Shown: positions 1 to 7,507, counted from the first letter of the stretch. The stretch: 8,063 nucleotides of DNA from Acidobacteriota bacterium (GCA_021827245.1 JAKAWN010000318.1:1-8063), one strand, 5' to 3'. Notes: a model not told the origin generated them from the sequence alone. A program made the numbers and translations.

Positions 1-14
1 TAGGCTTTCTTCCA

Positions 15-88
15 TCGTTCACCCTCCGGGTGTGCGTCAAAGATTCTCAGCAAAATCTCTATACCACACATTCCGCAAGGGTGAACGA
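15..88. repeat. 11-bp inverted repeat with 52-nt loop
   Basis: TCGTTCACCCT at 15-25 is matched perfectly by AGGGTGAACGA at 78-88. The rest of bases 1-223 shows no coding frame that I can support. The arms are far apart and no T-run follows the right arm, so this is not a typical intrinsic terminator. It could be a long-loop RNA structure belonging to a gene left of the window, a protein-binding pair, or chance. Confidence 0.4.
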
Positions 89-144
89 CCTTTCTACCCC
101 TCTCGCTCCTAATCAATCGCGATTCTTGGGCATCAACGGTTGCG

Positions 145-174
145 TTGACATTCCGGGGAAGGCGAGTGCACAAT
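145..174 (+). promoter_or_regulatory. Probable promoter of the tRNA-Arg gene
   Basis: A perfect -35 hexamer TTGACA (145-150) is followed after 18 bp by CACAAT (169-174), which matches the -10 consensus at four of six positions. Transcription would begin near 181, giving a leader of about 43 nt before the mature tRNA 5' end at 224. This is a sequence match to the sigma70 consensus only. Confidence 0.5.
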
Positions 175-223
175 GAGAGTTCGTGAGGCGGAATCGAATT
201 CGACTTGCCGCCTGAGTCTGTCT

Positions 224-300
224 GCGCCCGTAGCTCAGCTGGATAGAGCACTTGCCTACGAAGCAAGGGGTCGGGAGTTCGAATCTCTCCGGGCGTACCA
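224..300 (+). tRNA. tRNA-Arg (anticodon ACG), CCA encoded
   Basis: The 77-nt sequence folds into a full cloverleaf. The acceptor stem is GCGCCCG (224-230) with CGGGCGT (290-296), including one terminal G-U pair. The anticodon stem is CTTGC (251-255) with GCAAG (263-267), around the loop CTACGAA. The T arm is GGGAG-TTCGAAT-CTCTC (273-289). The anticodon ACG (258-260) reads CGU and, after A34-to-inosine editing as in other bacterial tRNA-Arg(ACG), also CGC and CGA. The discriminator is A297, and CCA is encoded at 298-300. The remains of a tyrosine recombinase lie about 85 bp downstream and point toward the tRNA, which fits use of the tRNA 3' half as an integration site. I see no second copy of the tRNA 3' end inside the window. 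Confidence 0.97.
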
Positions 301-327
301 AACTTTCCTTAATAGATTCAGGAAGTT
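301..327 (+). terminator. Weak hairpin directly after tRNA-Arg
   Basis: AACTTTCCT (301-309) can pair with AGGAAGTT (320-327), with one bulged T and a 10-nt loop. It begins at the base after CCA, where a tRNA transcript would be processed or terminated. No T-run follows, so it is not a convincing intrinsic terminator. Confidence 0.2.
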
Positions 328-384
328 ACCCATGATCTAAGCTCCTACCCTTTGTTCATTTTTCGTGCTCTGGGCCACAAAAGG

Positions 385-561
385 TCACAATCCCGAAGCA
401 ATTTGCTTTCCTGCAGAACACTTGGCCTGATCCATCGAGTACAGGTTAATCTGGGTCGTGTCGATGCCGGAGTGGCCAAGCAGGGTCTGGATAACAGGCA
501 CCGGGTCGCCAAAATACCGGCGCGTCGCGCACCCTGCTCACCTGAGGTTTTCATGGATATG
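385..561 (-). pseudogene. Tyrosine recombinase (phage-type integrase), C-terminal remnant
   Basis: Read on the minus strand in the frame that ends with TGA at 385-387, the sequence gives DPVPVIQTLLGHSGIDTTQI. This is the box II region of XerC/XerD-like and phage tyrosine recombinases, including the LLGHS motif with its catalytic-type His. Just upstream in the same frame is HENLR, an altered form of the HxLR box. It is followed at once by an in-frame TGA (538-540), where an intact enzyme usually has His. The nucleophile Tyr expected after TTQI is Asn (codon at 445-447), with LYS after it. The catalytic core upstream is not recognisable in any frame. The enzyme family cuts and joins DNA at att sites, often in tRNA genes, and this copy lies beside tRNA-Arg. 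A longer minus-strand open frame (345-1034) crosses the region in a different frame and is not the gene. Family assignment is confident; the parent element is unknown. Confidence 0.8.
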
Positions 562-1076
562 GACTTCTCGTCCCAGGAGTAGATTTTATGATTTAGACGG
601 GCGTACGGACGATAGACCTCAGGCCCGTACGGGTCTTGCGTGGGTCCTCGACGCGGATCAGGGACACTCTGCGGACTGGCTCTGAACTGCAAGGTCGCCG
701 ACGGTGTCTTGAAAAGGATCAGGAACAGACTTCTGAGGAGAATGCTAGTCCAGTGATAACGCAGGAGGGCCGTGAGTTCTGGAAAGGGTTCAGTTCTGTT
801 CGGGGGGAGATACATTTGCCCGTGTTCAACACCCTCCATCAACCTTACCGCAGCCCGGCAGCGTGCAGGATCTGTTGTTACGTGCCTCGGAAGAGCGAAT
901 CGGAAACCTATAACCTCTGAGATCCTTAGGCGAGCTGGAGCTTCACCAAACGCTGGTGGAAAATTGGCGCGCATTGAATCTGCTGGCCACGGCTGGAATC
1001 TGCACTCCAATTGAGCTTCACGCAAAGCTCCCAAACTCTGCCCGGCAAGAGTTGTCCAGACGCCAAAGCTATCGTA
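562..1076. other. Gene-free stretch between integrase remnant and GH38 gene
   Basis: Open frames exist on both strands here, but none has a good start, a ribosome-binding site and a recognisable domain together. A perfect 10-bp palindrome CCCGTACGGG lies at 624-633. A plus-strand frame without an ATG start runs from 914 to a stop at 1124-1126 and enters the end of the GH38 gene antisense. The simplest reading is decayed mobile-element DNA between the tRNA and the enzyme genes, but I recognise no further integrase or transposase motif in it. Confidence 0.5.
1013..1030 (-). terminator. Hairpin downstream of the GH38 gene, possible weak terminator
   Basis: GAGCTT (1013-1018) and AAGCTC (1025-1030) form a perfect 6-bp stem with a 6-nt loop, starting about 46 nt after the stop codon of the minus-strand GH38 gene. 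No U-tract follows in the minus direction (the next bases are AATTGGAG), so termination here would need Rho or another signal. Confidence 0.25.
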
Positions 1077-4000
1077 CTAATTCCCTGCCGCCGGCAGACT
1101 CACGGTTCCTTTCAAACGCACCGTAACAATCTGAAAAGGTTGCACATCAAAATGAAATCCATTTCCAGTAACGGCAAGGGATTTTTGATCCTGCTCCATC
1201 GCATTACACTCCCACGCCTGCTGCACGTCCATCAGGGGAATTTGCACGTTGACGCTGCCGTCCTTTCCAGCCACTTCGAGAAACCGCATAATCGTGCCTT
1301 GGCGGTTTTCTGCCCGTTTCCAGTCAATCAGCACTACGTGGGATGAGTCTGTCTTTACAAAACTGTTCTCGGCGGCGCTTAACGGTTCAGGCGTATTCAC
1401 AGCCTTGTCGTTCGAGATGATGTCATCAACCTCGAAAGGCGTCATAGCAGACCATCCCAGCCGGCTCAACGCCGCTGGTTGAAACTCCTGGTCACTGGTC
1501 AGCACGTAACGGAAGGTGAAGTTGCCTCCTTGCTCGGCGCGGTAGTTTGTAAACCAGTAATTGTTCATCACGTAGGAGAAGATGGTTCCCTTCCGCTGCC
1601 CGAATTCAAGCGGCCAGGTCCCCCGTACGATGTCGCCCAAGCTCACCAAAGGAGCGTCAATGGGAACAAGCGCCACGCTGGTATCTCCCTGTTGAGCTTC
1701 AACCCAGTGCTGGACTGAAAACCATTCCTTCCCGGCTCCCGGAAGCTGGTCCTTTGCCGGGTTCACGTAACCGTTCTGGATCTCATAACGGAATTCCGGA
1801 TGGTTCATCGCAAAGGGGAAGGCAAAGTACACCCCCTCCTTGGTGTAGACTCCCTTCTTGTGAACGTGGTCGATGAACTCGATCTTCTTCTGGTGATTGA
1901 ATAGAATGATCTCCGACTCAATCCGCGGAGTATTCACCGACGAACTTTCCATGCGGGCCACCGTGCCGAAGGGCTCCCGCGTGATGGATATCAGGCGTCC
2001 GTTGCCAGCCGGGTGCACGGTGAGCTTGGGGAGCGGTAAGCGCTGGTCGCTAAAGAGCAGCCTGTTGCGAGCGGGCTTATCGCCGCCCGTCACGTAGAGG
2101 TACTGGTCAAACCGGTACGGACTCGAGCTGTTGACCAGCTCCTTCTGCAACTGCTTGTCAAAGATGCTTTTCACGGCCCCAGACTGCGGATCCAGCACAA
2201 CGCGATAGTAGGCATTCTCCATCACGTCGCCGGACTCCGTCGCCGGGCTTGGCGGAGGAGTTTTGGCCGGCTTGATGGCATAACACTTATATCCAACCGA
2301 CGGTACGTCGCGGGCAAGGAATCGAATGTGCTGCACGTCACCGCTCGCCGAGAGCACCTGGTAGGGAACGGTCTTATGAGTGGATAGATCCACGATCTTG
2401 AAACCCTTGGGAAGATCTGTTTCCACCAGGCCGGTTCGCGGCCAATTCAGCGCGTTAAAGACCACCCAGGTGCCACTCGGATCGTAAATCTTGTCAGCCA
2501 GCGCAGCCAAGCCTCGGCCCAGAACAAACTGCACCTGTTGCCTGGCACGTGTGGCAAAGGCATCTTTGACCGCCAGTTGCTGGACGCTTTCTTCGCTTTC
2601 AGGGCTGGAAATGCTTCCCGCCGCCCCCCAGGTGTGCTCGTCAAACAGGATCAGATTCTCCCACATCTTGTCGATCATTCCACGATTCGGACGGCTGGGA
2701 GGATTCATCAGGAAGCTGAGGGTCGCAATCTTCTCCGCCGAAAGCGCCCGCTGTTCGCTCTGCCGATTCATGGCGGCGTAATAGGCATCAGAGGCGATGC
2801 CATCCTCCCAGAAAGGCCCGCCATCGCCACGGTAGACGGGAATGGAATTCCCGTCGGCTTTGGCAACTTCCGCCATGGCATGGGCAAATCCTGAGTAACG
2901 GAGGTCTGGATAAGCATAGATCTTGTCCCAATCTCCGACGATGGTAGCCTGCTGGGGATACAGATCTGAATTCTCCCATTGCGCGCCAAACAGTAGAAAT
3001 GAACTCGATTTGTATATTGAGCTGGGGTACATTTGCAGGAATCGCGGTAGTGCGGCATGGCCAGTCACCACATTGGGAGGCAGGCCGAAAAAGTTTCCAA
3101 CCTGACCGTAGCTGTCGGAATACCACATCAGAATTTTCTTGCCATCCGGCCCTACCCACCAGAAAGGCGACTGCTCCAGCAGTTGGCTGTCATCCAGGAT
3201 GGGTCCGCGGGTCTGATTGCAACCCGCAATGAGATACTTGATTCCAGCATCGGCAAGGATCGACACGTACGACCAGGTGTAGGACGGAACGTCAGTGATG
3301 TTGGCGTAGTTGAACGGCTCCTGGTGCTTCTGATCGAAATCGAAGCTGGGATAAAGAGAGCGGATCAAGGTCTCAACGGTCGGGAAACCTGTCAGAAGGT
3401 TGGCATATTGAGCCGGAACGAAAAACTTCCGCGCCTGAATAGCCTGGAAAAGACGTTGATGGTCAGCCATGTCCCGTCCCGCAAAAAACTTCTGCAGCAC
3501 CCAGAAGCCGTCCGGACTGTAACGGAACTGCGGATTTTCCTTGATCATATGCAGGGCCTCGTCTACAACCCGGCTGTGAATCTCCGCAACTTTGGACTGA
3601 TAGTCGGTATACCCCACGTCCAGGTGTTCGTTGGGCACCACATAAATGGTCCACTTCTTGGCAGGCTGCAGAGTCATGGAAAACTGGCTACGGGCTCCGC
3701 CCAGGTTCACCATCACCCGGCCTTTCGCTCCGGCAGAAAACGCCGGCACTGCGAATTCGATCCGCTGCTGGCCGAAAGCCCGGTCCGCTGAGAGCGGCTC
3801 GTTGAACTTCTGGTTGTTCACCCAAAGGGTCACGCTGCCCTTGCTCGAAGGCCTGTTCTGGGTCGTATAAACATCCACAAGCTCAACCAGGTTCCCATTC
3901 TTCCGCTGGTAGAAAATGGTGGGATGAACATCCACCGAGATGGCATTGCGCTCAAACTTCTGAGAGGTGTCTTGGTCCAGTTCCAATGCGTCATATGAAA

Positions 4001-4574
4001 TGCCCGGGTTGCTGACCGCATCAGGCTGGTTGGGCTGGTCAATGGCCGTCAGCACGAGATTGTTCACGCCTGCACGGAGATCGCGGGTCGGAAGCTGAAC
4101 AGTGGCCGAATCTTTATAGTATTTATCGCCTATTGCATCATGCCACCGCGGACGCTGATAAACCCAGCCCCGATGGCCGTTCAGGTCCACCTGTAAAATC
4201 GAAAGCCGTCGCGATTGTACGAGCACTCCTACCTTCAAGGTGTAAAGCCCTTTCGGAGATCCTTTCAAATCGAACTGTATGGTAACGGGATGTGGCCGTG
4301 CTCCTGCGCCGGCATTTGCAGTTCCGGGCTGGAAAGCGTACCAGTCTTCGGCCGGGCGGCTCTTTCCAACCACGTAAACAGGCGCAGGCGTGGGTGCGCT
4401 GCCCGAGTGAAACTCTGCGGACGATCTGTTGAATTGACCAATCCGCCACACCGTTCGCGATCCTTCCACACCAGCAGCGCGCAAGGCCGCGGGTCCTGTT
4501 ACGAAAAGAATGAGGCCGGTTATTAAACACGTCGCAAACCATCGTCCAAAACTATTCCATTCAGTCAATTTCAT
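1077..4574 (-). CDS. Exported GH38-type glycosidase (alpha-mannosidase-like) with N-terminal PL4-type CBM-like domain
   Basis: This is a protein of 1165 residues from the ATG at 4574. GH38 enzymes are zinc-dependent retaining alpha-mannosidases. The GH38 catalytic block begins near residue 308. HLDVGYTD supplies the H-x-D zinc pair (H317, D319), D428 in NITDVPS sits where the family has its nucleophile Asp, and H647 in DEHTWG fits the last zinc ligand. GH38 C-terminal beta domains follow, seen in ENAYYRVVLDP (about 786) and a typical C-terminal tail. Residues 1-34 form a Sec signal peptide with a likely cut after ALRAA. Residues of about 43-200 follow the pattern of domain III of family 4 rhamnogalacturonan lyases (WRIGQF at the start, FDL, VDLNG, GVNNLVLTA, ISYDALELD), and a beta-rich linker fills about 205-305. 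A TTG at 4592 would add six residues but overlaps the ribosome site. The next gene upstream ends 226 bp before. Fold assignment is strong; mannose specificity is not proven, and the lyase-type domain leaves room for a pectic or other substrate. Confidence 0.88.
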   Translation of the reverse strand: MKLTEWNSFGRWFATCLITGLILFVTGPAALRAAGVEGSRTVWRIGQFNRSSAEFHSGSAPTPAPVYVVGKSRPAEDWYAFQPGTANAGAGARPHPVTIQFDLKGSPKGLYTLKVGVLVQSRRLSILQVDLNGHRGWVYQRPRWHDAIGDKYYKDSATVQLPTRDLRAGVNNLVLTAIDQPNQPDAVSNPGISYDALELDQDTSQKFERNAISVDVHPTIFYQRKNGNLVELVDVYTTQNRPSSKGSVTLWVNNQKFNEPLSADRAFGQQRIEFAVPAFSAGAKGRVMVNLGGARSQFSMTLQPAKKWTIYVVPNEHLDVGYTDYQSKVAEIHSRVVDEALHMIKENPQFRYSPDGFWVLQKFFAGRDMADHQRLFQAIQARKFFVPAQYANLLTGFPTVETLIRSLYPSFDFDQKHQEPFNYANITDVPSYTWSYVSILADAGIKYLIAGCNQTRGPILDDSQLLEQSPFWWVGPDGKKILMWYSDSYGQVGNFFGLPPNVVTGHAALPRFLQMYPSSIYKSSSFLLFGAQWENSDLYPQQATIVGDWDKIYAYPDLRYSGFAHAMAEVAKADGNSIPVYRGDGGPFWEDGIASDAYYAAMNRQSEQRALSAEKIATLSFLMNPPSRPNRGMIDKMWENLILFDEHTWGAAGSISSPESEESVQQLAVKDAFATRARQQVQFVLGRGLAALADKIYDPSGTWVVFNALNWPRTGLVETDLPKGFKIVDLSTHKTVPYQVLSASGDVQHIRFLARDVPSVGYKCYAIKPAKTPPPSPATESGDVMENAYYRVVLDPQSGAVKSIFDKQLQKELVNSSSPYRFDQYLYVTGGDKPARNRLLFSDQRLPLPKLTVHPAGNGRLISITREPFGTVARMESSSVNTPRIESEIILFNHQKKIEFIDHVHKKGVYTKEGVYFAFPFAMNHPEFRYEIQNGYVNPAKDQLPGAGKEWFSVQHWVEAQQGDTSVALVPIDAPLVSLGDIVRGTWPLEFGQRKGTIFSYVMNNYWFTNYRAEQGGNFTFRYVLTSDQEFQPAALSRLGWSAMTPFEVDDIISNDKAVNTPEPLSAAENSFVKTDSSHVVLIDWKRAENRQGTIMRFLEVAGKDGSVNVQIPLMDVQQAWECNAMEQDQKSLAVTGNGFHFDVQPFQIVTVRLKGTVSLPAAGN

Positions 4575-4584
4575 CTTTTCCTCC
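4575..4584 (-). promoter_or_regulatory. Ribosome-binding site that sets the GH38 start
   Basis: On the minus strand GGAGG (4584-4580) is followed by the 5-nt spacer AAAAG and then the ATG at 4574. This spacing favours the ATG over the in-frame TTG at 4592, whose reading frame would run through the site. The choice also puts a clean signal peptide at the N-terminus. Confidence 0.75.
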
Positions 4585-4800
4585 GCCGCCAAATCAATTA
4601 ATTTTGTGCTACTGGTATCAAAGGTAGAAATAGAATCAAGAAGCTCCCTCGCGACAAACTTTGGTGGACTGCCGTGATTCAGGCACAGCGCGGCGTGGCG
4701 ATATACGAAGGGCTTGGCTCATATTTCCACAGACGCGCGGACATCGGTCCAATTGTTCAAATCAGATAGAGATCGTCTCATTGGGTGACGCGGTTCGCCC

Positions 4801-7008
4801 TTATTTCTCGATAATCACAGCTGCCGACCTTGGGGGAATCCTTAGCACGCCGCTTGTCCCTCGCCCTTCCGGTTGTTCTGGCGTGACCACCTCAAGCATT
4901 CGAGGATTCGGAAGTTCCACTTTAGCGGAAATGCTTCTCGATGGGTCTTGATTGACAACCACTACCGCCCGTTCTCCCTCCTGCGTGCGGAACACCGAAT
5001 AAAGACGATGGGGCTTTCCTTCAACGGTTACCTTGGCACCCAAAGTGTCCCGGTATTCAGCATCCCAGAGCCAGCGCTTGTAGCGTTGCCGCAGGGCGTC
5101 GATCTTTTTCCCGTACGCGAGGGTCAGGGGGAAATCACTGAGTCGGCCCTTAAAGTTGTAAGGCTCGTAGCTGATGATATAGCGGTACATCAGGGCGCGA
5201 TTCAGCATTTCACGGTCATCAAACCCGGTGACGGCGATCATTAGCGGAGCCTGCGAGTCAATATAACGGCAGACCGGCGTGTGCTGATTTCCGATGCGAA
5301 AATAGGAAAAAGGATAATGCTGGAGCAGGATGTCTTCCGGACCTTCGCCGGCGAAAAGGAAATTCGGATTGTCATCGGTCACCCTGTTCAATGTTTCGGC
5401 CATTGGAATGTCACCTGCGTAAAGATAGCCCGGGACCGGATGTCCGTGGTCGGCGGCGAAGCAGTAGCGGGCCACGCCGTGATGGCAAACCTCGTCGTAG
5501 AGAAATCCTGCGGCGTTGAGCGCCGTCACCTTCTTGAATTGACTCTCGGCCACCTGGAGATAGGCAGGATCGAGAAAACACATGATGGCAAAACGCCGGT
5601 TATTGATGGCTGCCAGTTGCTCGGGCGTGTCGTAGCTGTAGCCGCCATGCTGGTAAGGGATGCCGTACGGGTCCTTGACGTCGTACTTGTAAAGTTCGCT
5701 GCGATACCACCTGGTGGTCATATCCGCCCAATTGAATTTTCCGAAAAGAACGATCTTGACTCCCTTCGCCTGAACCTGTGCAATGGAATCGTGCAGCTCC
5801 TGCCAGGTGCCTAACCTGGGGTCTGTGTCCAGCGAAGGGTTCCCACGGTCCTGCCCACCCCGGTTCCAGCCGACCAGTTGGATGGCCCTTACGCCGTTGC
5901 GCGCACAATCTTCACCGAGCTTGGCAAGATCGCGATAAGAGTAACGGAGCGAGTCCTCAGGAGAGTTGACCTGAATCTGCTGCCAGGAGTGCACCTCCTT
6001 CGCCCAGCCGGGAATAGATCGTTCGATGAACCATGTCTTTCGCCATGATTTGTAAAGGTCCACGCCCGCCTGCCAGTCGCCGCGATAGCCGCGCATGACG
6101 ATGGGTGTCAGCTTTGCCGAAGACCCCGGTGCCGTAAACAGGAAGTGAGTCGTCCTGAATTCCAGGTGGACCGGAGTGCCCGAAATCGCATTTTCCTCTG
6201 GAACCAGGTTGGTAACCGATTCCAGATCGCCGGGCTTTTGATCAAACGTATACTGAATCAGATACGTGGCTTTGGGATCGCTCACTTGGACGTAAAGCCC
6301 TTGGCCAATCGACTGAATCAGGCAGAACAGGCTGCGCTGTGAACCGGCCATCTGCAGCGGTGACAGATCGCCCCAATACCCCTTCTCGTTGCGAAAATGC
6401 GGATGGATTTCATCTATCTCGAGATTGCCGTACCACATGTGCCGGCGCCACATGGGGGTTTCCAGCGTCGGCGCGCTGAGGTCGCCCAGGTAGGGATAGG
6501 AGACTGTGTTGATCGGCAGTTTGGAGTCGTTGGTTAGCGACGATTCAAAGGTTAGCGCGCCATTTTCGAGCGTGACGGTGGCAGTGAAAGTGACGGGCAG
6601 TACTCCCGCATGTTCGCTTGCCAGGTTCTGCCACTCGAGGTGGACTCGATTACCCTCCTTCTCAACTCTCGACGCACGCTGCTTCTGTCCCAGGATAAAA
6701 TTGTCGGCCCGGCCGGGAATGGGCGCCTGCATGCGAAAAGACATTCCAAGTTCAGGGCGGCGCTGGATCGCCCAGTGAGTGGCTTTGTATTCGAGATTGG
6801 TCAAGGTGCCAGAAGCCTGGTCGAACACCACGCGAAGCTGGGAATCTTCCAGGGTGACACTTGCCGGGTCAGTCGCACCCTGTTCATGACCTCCTCCCGA
6901 ACCTCGCGCGAAAGCCTGAGGAGAGAGTTGGCTTGCCATTGCTACGACCGCAAGTTGCTTCAGCATGGCGCGCCGGCTGGTTTTCCCCGATTCAACTTCG
7001 TCTCGCAT
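4801..7008 (-). CDS. Tat-exported putative glycoside hydrolase, DUF6259-like
   Basis: This is a protein of 735 residues from the ATG at 7008. It opens with a twin-arginine leader, SRRAMLK at residues 11-17 followed by a hydrophobic stretch, so it is probably exported folded. Residues of about 50-295 are beta-rich, as in the N-terminal sandwich of many glycosidases. Residues of about 315-625 look like a TIM barrel: GVRAIQLVGWNRGGQDRGN (about 372-390), GVKIVLFGKFNW, GFLYDEVCHH with D505/E506, and FLFAGEGPED with E555. These acidic residues sit at strand ends and are my candidates for catalysis. A C-terminal beta domain (about 640-735) ends the protein. The layout reminds me of DUF6259 proteins, which are predicted carbohydrate-active enzymes without a known reaction, but this is recall and no search was run. 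It lies upstream of the GH38 gene on the same strand, with 226 bp between them, so co-expression is possible. A TTG at 7059 would extend it but lacks a leader-like start. Confidence 0.75.
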   Translation of the reverse strand: MRDEVESGKTSRRAMLKQLAVVAMASQLSPQAFARGSGGGHEQGATDPASVTLEDSQLRVVFDQASGTLTNLEYKATHWAIQRRPELGMSFRMQAPIPGRADNFILGQKQRASRVEKEGNRVHLEWQNLASEHAGVLPVTFTATVTLENGALTFESSLTNDSKLPINTVSYPYLGDLSAPTLETPMWRRHMWYGNLEIDEIHPHFRNEKGYWGDLSPLQMAGSQRSLFCLIQSIGQGLYVQVSDPKATYLIQYTFDQKPGDLESVTNLVPEENAISGTPVHLEFRTTHFLFTAPGSSAKLTPIVMRGYRGDWQAGVDLYKSWRKTWFIERSIPGWAKEVHSWQQIQVNSPEDSLRYSYRDLAKLGEDCARNGVRAIQLVGWNRGGQDRGNPSLDTDPRLGTWQELHDSIAQVQAKGVKIVLFGKFNWADMTTRWYRSELYKYDVKDPYGIPYQHGGYSYDTPEQLAAINNRRFAIMCFLDPAYLQVAESQFKKVTALNAAGFLYDEVCHHGVARYCFAADHGHPVPGYLYAGDIPMAETLNRVTDDNPNFLFAGEGPEDILLQHYPFSYFRIGNQHTPVCRYIDSQAPLMIAVTGFDDREMLNRALMYRYIISYEPYNFKGRLSDFPLTLAYGKKIDALRQRYKRWLWDAEYRDTLGAKVTVEGKPHRLYSVFRTQEGERAVVVVNQDPSRSISAKVELPNPRMLEVVTPEQPEGRGTSGVLRIPPRSAAVIIEK

Positions 7009-7017
7009 AATTTCCTC
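7009..7017 (-). promoter_or_regulatory. Ribosome-binding site that sets the start of the Tat-exported gene
   Basis: On the minus strand GAGG (7017-7014) lies five nucleotides before the ATG at 7008. That start places the twin-arginine motif at residues 12-13, a normal distance in Tat leaders. The longer frame from TTG 7059 would put 17 charged and polar residues in front. Confidence 0.7.
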
Positions 7018-7465
7018 ACCTTCTTCGATGCGGGTGGGCAGGGAATCCGTCCCTCTCAAGCAATGAATCGCGAGAAGTGTTCTGACGCCGCAATCCCAGT
7101 GTCAAAAGCCGTGCTCGTAGAAAAGGACACATATCACTGCCCGGCGAGCCAGGATGTTTGCTAACACAGGACCAGTGCCGTGAAGATTGGTTTCGAAAGT
7201 TAGCACTCCCGTCAGACTCGCACTGAGACATGTTACATATCAAATTATTTCTTCCAGGGCAAGAAAACTTAGCGTCGGGAGCGTTTTCAACAGGCGTTAG
7301 TTCCATACCTCGGCATGTATTCAACCTGGGAGTTGTCGGGCAAATTCGTTGTCCGTAATTCCTTTCTTTCAAGGAGGCTCGGGTATTGCTAGTGACGCCG
7401 AAAATGGCCGGGTATATCTTCGCATAAACGCCGTGGACGACAACGGGAGAGTTTCCCGAGTTGGC

Positions 7466-7494
7466 TTGACAGGCCGAGGCTGTTGAAATAAAGT
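7466..7494 (+). promoter_or_regulatory. Promoter-like pair TTGACA-17-TAAAGT
   Basis: TTGACA (7466-7471) is a full -35 match, followed after 17 bp by TAAAGT (7489-7494), which matches four of six -10 positions. Transcription would start near 7501, leaving only about 7 nt before the small ORF at 7508 and a leader of about 225 nt before the GH3 start. It is the best candidate for transcription toward the GH3 gene. Confidence 0.4.
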
Positions 7495-7507
7495 CGCGAG
7501 GTCGTAG

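Noticed and set aside
113..301. Minus-strand 62-codon frame across the tRNA
   Set aside because: It is the antisense of tRNA-Arg; the first 25 or so residues are simply the reverse reading of the cloverleaf, a common false annotation.
345..1034. Long minus-strand frame of 229 codons
   Set aside because: The recognisable integrase text within it is in a different frame; this frame shows no domain and unusual Arg/Pro/Ser-rich composition.
3057..3791. Plus-strand frame of 244 codons
   Set aside because: It lies fully antisense to the GH38 catalytic region, whose frame shows clear motifs; this is a shadow.
4575..4800. Promoter for the GH38 gene between the two minus-strand genes
   Set aside because: Only weak -35-like hexamers (TTGATT, TTGATA) without a good -10 were found, so I cannot call a promoter; readthrough from the upstream gene is equally possible.
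5281..5814. Plus-strand frame of 177 codons
   Set aside because: It lies antisense to the barrel of the Tat-exported enzyme and has no ribosome site or domain.
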